Source: Piliocolobus tephrosceles (Eukaryota > Chordata > Mammalia > Primates > Cercopithecidae). From it: a stretch of 64,000 bases of DNA. The number at the start of each line of letters is the position of its first letter. Positions within the stretch are counted from its first letter, which is position 1. The position numbers and the translations under genes were made by a program. Of this stretch, positions 46,701 through 55,700 are shown in pieces. The stretch spans positions 84,398,918-84,462,917 of the forward strand of contig NC_045441.1 of assembly GCF_002776525.5 (NCBI RefSeq), in the 5' to 3' direction. The notes beneath the pieces are model-generated. The model worked only from the letters and a program-made list of their open reading frames with translations. It was not told the DNA's origin and searched no databases.

Positions 46701-49700
46701 TATAGAGTATTAGTATGATATATTTTGCCTTATAGTTTATATTAATTTGTTAATATAGGATAGATACTCCAGAAGTCATATGGAATAGTGATTACCATCA
46801 GAATGAGATGGGCTCAGCCTATCTTGGTCAAATCATGGACAGAGTTTTTAGAGTGACATCAGAGTTGGTTTTGATTCACCTGAACTTCTGAGGTATCACC
46901 TGGGATCATGCATGATTCAGTCCAAAGTTCTGAATCACTTTCCTTATAAACTTTGGGACTCAGAGTTTGATCATAAGGAAAGTTGACTCTATACAGAAGA
47001 ACGTTTACTCTGCTAAATGGGAATGAGATTTATTGGGTCAGTAACTGGAATGGGCTTTGGTTTTCATAGTTCTGGTTGATTACATCATTTCTGGAATTGC
47101 CGTTGAGAGAGTTGAAACCAGAAAAAGTAAGATATATGAAAATAGACTTTTAAGAAATACTTTTATCAAGGGAAAAATCTGTGTCAATTATGTTGACATC
47201 ATTAGATATTTAATTTTAAGGTTTTCAGACATAGAATAAAAGTTTAAAATATCATAAAATATATGAATATTAAGTTTTACAGTATGTGTGTTGGCATAGT
47301 ACATGGCTTTATTTTTGTTTTCTTTTTTTAAACTTGTTTGTATTAGTTGGTGCAGTAACTGTGATAAGTCCACTAGAATTGATTAGAACCAAAATGCAGT
47401 CCAAGAAGTTTTCTTACATGGAACTGCATCGATTTGTCAGCAAGAAAGTATCTGAAGATGGTTGGATTTCCCTTTGGAGGGGCTGGGCTCCTACTGTTCT
47501 TAGAGATGTACCTTTCTCAGGTAGGATTTATCTTATTTGTTGCTACTCAATTTTACATAGCTTTGTTAAATATTACTGTTACTAGATTTTTAACTCTTTA
47601 CCATTAAAGGTAAGTTATTTTCTATAGTGACCACAAACTCCTTTTTCATTGTTGGGCTCTCAGATCTTTACAAGCTTTTATTGAATGAATAGTTTTTATT
47701 CAAGCTTGTTATTAGTTTTTATACATTAATTAGTGGGTATTCATATTCAGAGAATGCAAAGTACCTTTAACATTCTAAATAAGTCATTTAGTATTATTTA
47801 GTAAGATAAGTAAAACAACTACGAATCAAAGGATAGAATCCATATAAGACCACTTTGGAATTATATGGGCTCCTACTTTTTCAGTTATTAAAAATAAACA
47901 TCTCCCCATTAAATGATTATCCTGTAAAAGACTATTACAAATCAAGTAGGCTATTGTACTACTTACTCAATCATGAAAAGGGAGAAAATTATGAAAAGTG
48001 AGAAGTGCAAATCTACCAGTAACTTATATAATGTACATACTCTAGTGGCATTTCCCTTGTGGGTCATAGAAGTTTTTAAGACCCCAAAAAATACTTATCT
48101 AGCTAGAGAGAAACTCTGAATAATAATATCTATATCTTCTAAAAATCATGAAACCACAATATGTTCTTTCATTGTCACAACCCCAGTGGTAACCAGTATA
48201 TTAAATGCCATTCATTTGATTAAAAGAATTAGTTTTCCCACATACATATTATTGCCAAACATTATATTAGTTTTGCCTATTTTTGAAAATCCCCTTTTAC
48301 TAAAAAATTTTCCTAAGATTCCTTCTTGTGTTATATGTAACTGTTTTCTTCATTTTTACTCATTTATATGTGAGTAAACAAGTAAGACAATGCTGCTATG
48401 AAAACTTCTAATCAGTTTCTTGGTGCACCTTTGAAAGTTTATCCAGTATTGGATTTGTTGGTTCATATACATACATACATTTCAAATTTTACTAGGTAAT
48501 ATAGAACTCTTTTCTAAAGTGATTGTATGATCTACCTACCTACCAGCAATGTATGAGATTTTCTGCTGTTTCACACCCTTTCCAGCGTTTTTATTGTCAA
48601 AGTTCTTAATTTTTGTTTAATAATTTAAAGTGGTATCTCACTTTAATTTGCATTTCCCTGGTTGTTAATAAAATTGGGCACTGTTTCATTGGCATTCATT
48701 TATTCATAATTGATTTGGGGTTTTGAAATTGAAGTAGGTTTTCAATTTCATTTTCCTCCCACATGGATAGCTGGTTGTCCCAACATCACCTGTTGCAGTG
48801 ATCCCCAACCTTTTTGGCACCAGGGACTGGTTTTGTGGAAGACAGTTTTTCCATGATTGGAAAAATTTGTGTGTGTGTGTGTGTGTGTGTGTGTGATTGG
48901 TTTCAGAACGAAGCTATTTCACCTCAGATCACCAGGCATTAAATTTTCATAAGGAGCACGCAACCTAGATCCCTCACATGTGCAGTTAGCAATAGAGTTC
49001 TATGAGAATATATTGCTACTGCTGATTTGACAGGAGGTGGAGCTCAGGAGGTAATGCTCACTCACCCGCGGCTCACCTCCTGCTGTGTAGCCCAGTTCCT
49101 AACAGGACACAGATCAGTACCAATCCTCAGCCCTGGGGTTGTGGTCCCTGATCTATTGAATAACCATAATTGCTCCAGGGATCTGCATTGTCATCTCTGT
49201 CATATAACATTTTCATGTATGCATGGATCTGTTTCACTGGTTAATGTTTCTGACTTCAGGCCAATACCACACTGAATTATTAGTGCTCTATGAAAAATCT
49301 TTTTTTTTTGGCAGGGTCTCACTCTGTTGCCCAGGCTGGAGTGCAGTGGCACAATCACGGCTCACTGTAGCCTTGATCTATCTACAAGGCTCTAGTAATC
49401 CTCCCACATCAACCTCCTGAGTAGCTGGAACTAAAGGCGTGTGCCACCATGCTTGGCTAAGAAAAATCTTGATGTCACTTTATTTTTCTTCCCTAGGAAT
49501 GTCATCTCTTTATGTTAATAATAAGTCTTTAAGAAGTTGTTTTAGGAGAGATTCAAATTTTTCTTCATCAAGGTTGTATTCATCTCTTTTTTCTGACATT
49601 TAGTTATAGGTACACCCCACTGTCCCCAGCTTTTAGTAGCTATTTTTAAAGCTCTATTTTAATTTTTTAAAATTAACTCTTTGTAGTTGGTACAGTTGCA

Positions 49701-52700
49701 ATTGATTTTTTTCTATAGCTTACATCCAGCTATGTTTTAACACTCTGTTATAAATTCTGCTTTGTCTTACTATCGTTTTGGTTTTGATATATATAAAAAT
49801 ATATGTAAATTTAACTGTTTTATATCATCATTTATAATCATAATTTTTCTTTCTTTCTTCCTGCCCAGTGAGTTTTTGAATTATGGTGACAATAATGAAC
49901 ATCCCCATCGTTTTTCCCATTTTAAAGAAAATAGACCTCATTTAACCATTAATAATTATTTTTGGTATAGGTTTTTGATGCATGTTCTTTATCAAATTAA
50001 AGAAGTTTCCTTTTACTTCTAGGTTTCCAAGAAACTTGTTTCTTTTAAATGAAAGAGTATTGAGTTTTATCAGATGCTTTTTCATTATCATTACATGATC
50101 CCATGGTTTTGTTAACATTGTAATATGACATTTAATTTTCATTGTATACCTTTGCCTTTCTGGGATAACCTAACTTAATCATAGTGTATGATATTTTATG
50201 AAATATTTCTGACTTCAGTTTGTTTTTCATTGTTGTTTTTAGGAAGTCTGTACCTATGATCATGAATAGATTGGCCTTTACTTTTTTCCTTTGTACTGTT
50301 GTCCTTGTCAGGCTTTGGAATTATAGTCATACTTCATTGATGCATAGTTTTTTTTTTTATTTATAGGACTGCTAGAATATTACTGAGAATTTTGCTTTAA
50401 ATAAAGAAATCCCACCCTAGTGGGTGTCTAAGCAGAAAGCAAGGTGTGTCAAGGTTAGAATTTGTCTATCCCCTGAATATATAACCTCATAACTCTTTTA
50501 TTAAAGTCCACATTTTGTTTCTAAATGTGTGTTCATTTCATTCTCTGTTTTTATAGCAATGTACTGGTATAACTATGAAATTTTAAAGAAGTGGTTATGT
50601 GAGAAGTCTGGTTTATATGAGCCAACATTTATGATCAGCTTTACTTCAGGGGCATTGTCTGGTTCCGTAAGTTTATTCTTTTGTTGTTAATATTCCAGAA
50701 AAATAATTGTTGTATTAAAACAAAACAAAATATTATATAATATCTCATGTATATTGAGATCCACTTTGGCTGCACTGCTTGAAAGTTTTTCTAAATATTT
50801 TCCATCTATTTTAAGGAAACAAATTATTAGCAAATAAAATAATTTAAACATACTGTATTTATTTTTATGTTGCAAAAACATTTTTCTGAGAAACTTTTGA
50901 ATTTGTTAGATCATTACAGTTACAATATTTTAGAGTTTTATTATTTAGAGCATTTTGTAATTTTGCTCTGATTATGTAATATTTCATGCAGTGTCATCTC
51001 ATATGCATTAAGCACTTCTAGCCTCTGCTGCTGATTCCTGTTTCTTTGGAAACATTTTGTCCTACTAAAGTACTTTTTAAAAGAATTTGAACAAAAATTA
51101 CAGTCAGAAGGAAGGAATCTTAAGTTACCATTTTTTGGGTAATAGTTTATCTTTTTCCACACCTCCTTGTAGAATGATATGAAAAGTCCTGTAGTAGACT
51201 TTCATTATGCAGATTTATATCACCCTGACATTGGTAATAGTTTTTTTTATACCCACATATTTCCAAAAATGAATTTGTAATAACTTGTAGTGAGACAATA
51301 ACACACTGGAACCACAAAAAAACAATAGTGAAGGAGCAGAGTGAAGTGATGGAGACTTGCAAAAAAATATTGTAATAATATCTCAGAAAATCTGGGCCAA
51401 GGAAGCCACGTAGTTGACTTTAAAACTTAAATATAAATATTCCCAGTCTAAAATCTTTCAAATTAATCCTAGTGGATTATAAGCCTATTGAACAAAAAAA
51501 GCAATTAGTATTGTTGAATAATGGCTTTAGGGTATTTACCAGTTTTGCAGAAATACAAAGGAGAGTCCTCTATTGTACTATTTCTATGTAACCTAGAAAA
51601 TCTATTTTTTTAGGATTTTTAAAATGATCTAGAAAATTGCTGCATTTTGACAGTTTTCAAATAACGTTTTGTCTCTACAACAGAAAAAACATCTGAATGT
51701 GAGTGTCCAGGCTTTCTGTCAGAAAACAGAACAGCCTAAACCACCTTATTTTAGAAAGAGTTTCAAAAATGGCTTACATAACATTGTAGCCACTGCATGA
51801 TAGATAATGAAGATGGAGAAAAATCATTGATTTTACCTTACCTGAAATCTTCGAAGCTGATTTCAAGAACGTAAATCAACAAATTGTTGGGTTGAAATAA
51901 AATACAAGTGATTTTAAAGGGGCATTTTATGACCATATTGGCCTACTGTGAGTTGGGAAGCAACAATACATGCCAGTTTTAACCTTGTATGACTGTTGTA
52001 TCAAATATTGTGATAACATATTTAAAAGAATTAAGTTATTAAAAAAACTCAAAGCATTGTGGAAATAAATGTAAATTATTTTGAGAAAAGTTATTTGAAA
52101 TGTGATTTGCATCCAGCTTTTATCATTAATAGGAAAAAATCTAATTTGTAAACCATTGTAACTATATTTTAATATGTAAACATTTACATAACTATTTATT
52201 TTAAAAGGTTTATAGAGCTAAAAGTTCAAAATTCATTTTCTTTGTTCAAATTTAAGTTTTTATTCTATTTTAAAAGCATTTGCTGGAAATTTTAAAATGC
52301 CTACTAGATACTTGAGAATTTTTGCCTTGACATATGTGTTGTACCTTCTTGTGATGTAAAGGAATAATAAAACACAAAGGAGCATGAGAAATTGTAAATG
52401 CTGGTAGTGGAGTCAGAGAGGTTTGGTTGGAATTGTGGCTCTGCAGCTAGTAGCTATGTGACCTCGGGAAAGTAAGGGAATTTTTCTGAGGCGTTTTACT
52501 TTTGAGTATAGTGAGAAATGCATATCTGTTTGCTTTAATGAAAACTTAAAAGATATACATATTATTTCATTTTAAAGTTGTTATTTTCATTATTATTCTT
52601 ATTAAATAATGTACTAATTAGAAGAATGTAAAAATATTTTAGGAAAAATTAAAAGGTTGATGGAAATTAATCAATTTTACTTTCTGATAGTTTGCAGCTG

Positions 52701-55700
52701 TTGCAACTTTACCATTTGATGTGGTAAAAACACAAAAACAGACACAACTTTGGACATATGAAAGTCATAAAAGTAAGTTTAATAAATTTAAAGCATTTTT
52801 TTGTTTTTCCTTCCAGATATTGTAGGAATATCTAAAATAAGGAAAACAAGATTTTTTTCTTCTACATTATTCTTTGTGTATTTTACTGAAAGTAATATAC
52901 TGTTAGAATGGAATACCTAGAAAATCTCTAAACAAAAACAAAAAATTTAAGAAAATGTAAAGTCTAATGTTTCTTGAATGCCATCAGTTAAGTCTCATAT
53001 CTGCGATAAAGAAGAAATAATCTTTGTCATTTAAAAGCTAAGTTGTTTTATGATGTCTTTTCCTATAGTTTGTTTTCAGATCTATTTCAAATTATTATTT
53101 TTATTGTCTTCATAAGTCTTTGAAATAAAACAATAAGATAAATCTAGACAAATCAGGATAAAGAATAGGAAATTACTGGGAAACCGTTTTTCTTTTTCTT
53201 TTTGATAGTGTGTGTATATAATCTGTATATGAAAGCGTTATCAGATGCTTTTTCATTATTACATGATCCCATGGTTTTGTTAACATGGTAATATGACATT
53301 TAAAGATTTTTACTGTATACCTTTGCATTTCTGGGATAACCCAACTTAATCATAAAAACCATCTATTTTTATTTCTTCATAACCTGTAATTTCTTCTAGA
53401 ACAAAAGTGTACTCCTATTTGCTTCTACTAGGATCCCTCTGTCATTTATTCCCTTTAGAAAGTGTAGCAAACCCATGGGAAATGATCTATTACAAAATTA
53501 TGTAAGTCTTGTGATAAGACTATTACAATGTAAATAAAAATTCTTCTACCCATGATTATAATAGTTTGCATAAAAGGTAAAATAGGTATAATGTTGAAAG
53601 AAGCTGGTTACAGACCTCTACAAATGAATCTGATGGATATTGGTGACATCCTTTTTTTTTTTTTACCTGTCAAATACCCACTCTCCTCTTATATTAGAAG
53701 CTAATGAAAACCTGGGAGGTAATCAGAGTTTTATTATATTAGGGTTCTCCCACTTCCCTGTTTTAGGCATGAGCCTTCTAGAAACCCAAGCTCTATCTGT
53801 CCTCCTTTGACAGTTCAAAATTACTTTGTTTCATTCTTCTTTTCTTATCAGAATTTCTATTTCCCCTCTTAAGTATAATATTTAATATAGTAGGATTTCA
53901 CCAGTTTCTCTTTGGTGTAATTTAGCATAAATGGCTAATGACTGGGGCATTGAGGTAGTGGTGGTCATGGTGGTTGATAAGGGAAAAGATGGGAATCTGT
54001 ACAGGTAGATTCTAATGCACACTAAAGTTTAGGAGCCACTTACGTTGGTACCTAATCATTGGAGTCACCTGAGGTGCTTATTCAATATACCTAAAGCTGG
54101 ACGTCACCCTCAATACACTCTCATTTAATGACTCTGAGGTGGAACTCTAGCTTGTATATTTTGAAAATGATCCCTAAGTGATTGTGATGTATATCTTCAT
54201 TGAGACTGGCACCAGGGAGCCATCTTTCTTTATTAGATTTAACTCTTACCTATCACCGGTTTTTTCTAATTAATGTTTCCTCATTTAAACCTAAAAGGAA
54301 AAATCTTAAGAGTTGGGTTTTAATTTTCCATGATTATCATTGTAAATTTTAATCTGTTAGTGTACTTCAGCTATGAACCAGTTACTTAAAGGTTTACTAA
54401 GATAATATTTCAGTTGAAATTACACTTGCAGTTTGAGTGATAATCAGCCTATACTTACTATTTGCTTTTACATTATTTATCCCCAAGAAGTAACTCAGCT
54501 CCATTTAGAAGTGACTTCCTTCATTCCACAGCTCAACTATACCAAATCCCTTCTCTCTAAGCAAAAAAGAAAATATGAAGTGTTGCATCTCTCATACTAT
54601 AGAATGATAGTTCCATGCAAGTGTATGATCTGTCAGCCTACTTTGACCACTTCTTCCATTCTTCATTCATTAGTCAATTACTGAGTGCCTATACTGTGTC
54701 AGGCACCATGCTGGTATATACAGATAAATGAGACAATTACCCAAATCCTCAAAGAGCCCATGATCTGCTGGAACAGAGGCTGCATTCAGAAGCACGTTAG
54801 CATGTAGTAAGTGCCATATCCTATAACAGAGATAACTTTTACCTAATTTATGAGTGTGTCATATATTATTAATTTTAAAAAATTTAATCTCTGGTTTTAG
54901 CTTTTTAAACCTGGCCCAAATGTACTTATTTCCAGAAGTTAAACTACTTCTTCTCTGAACACATTTAATATTTTTAAAACACTATTCTTAACTGGACAAT
55001 AGAACTATAGAAAAACACTACTCAAGCAATATTTAATTTTTAAACATTTTAAAATTAAAATGTTTAATAGATTTAATAAATAGTACATTGGTTTTAATAT
55101 TTAAGGCAATATTTTTCTGTATTTCAATATTTATATTTCTATTTTAAAATAGAAATGATTCATTATGAAATGGTTATACTTGCCAAATAAACTTATTTAA
55201 AATGTTCAATTTTAGTAATACTAAGGAACAGCAGTGAGAGAACATTTTATATGAATTAGACTGTTGGGGAGGATGTAGCTCACTGGGAACTTTATGCCAT
55301 GATGGTAAGAATATTTGACACAGCTACTTTGGAAAACAATCTGGCAGTAGCAAGGAGTCCATTCTGAGTTATCAGTTCCACTCCTAGATATGTGCCCTAG
55401 AGAAATTTTTGCACATGTACAAGGATATCCAAGGCAAGATTTTTAAAAACAGCAAAAAGTTAGAAATCACCTAAATGTCCCTTTACAGGAAAATGGATAA
55501 ATCATTATAAGCCATATAATGCAATACCATGCAGCAATTAAAATGAATAAAATATAGCTGCACTTACTAACCTAGATAATTCTGAAAGCACATTGCAGAA
55601 GTCAGTGTGCAGTGTGATATCATTTATATAAAGTTTAAAAGGAGGATAAAGAAAAGTATACATTGTTCTGTACATTCCAGATGTATACAAAGAAGAGTAT

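Noticed and set aside
47286..47585. 99-codon frame with a carrier motif
   Set aside because: It is SLC25A40 coding exon 6 plus flanking intron read-through, not a separate gene.
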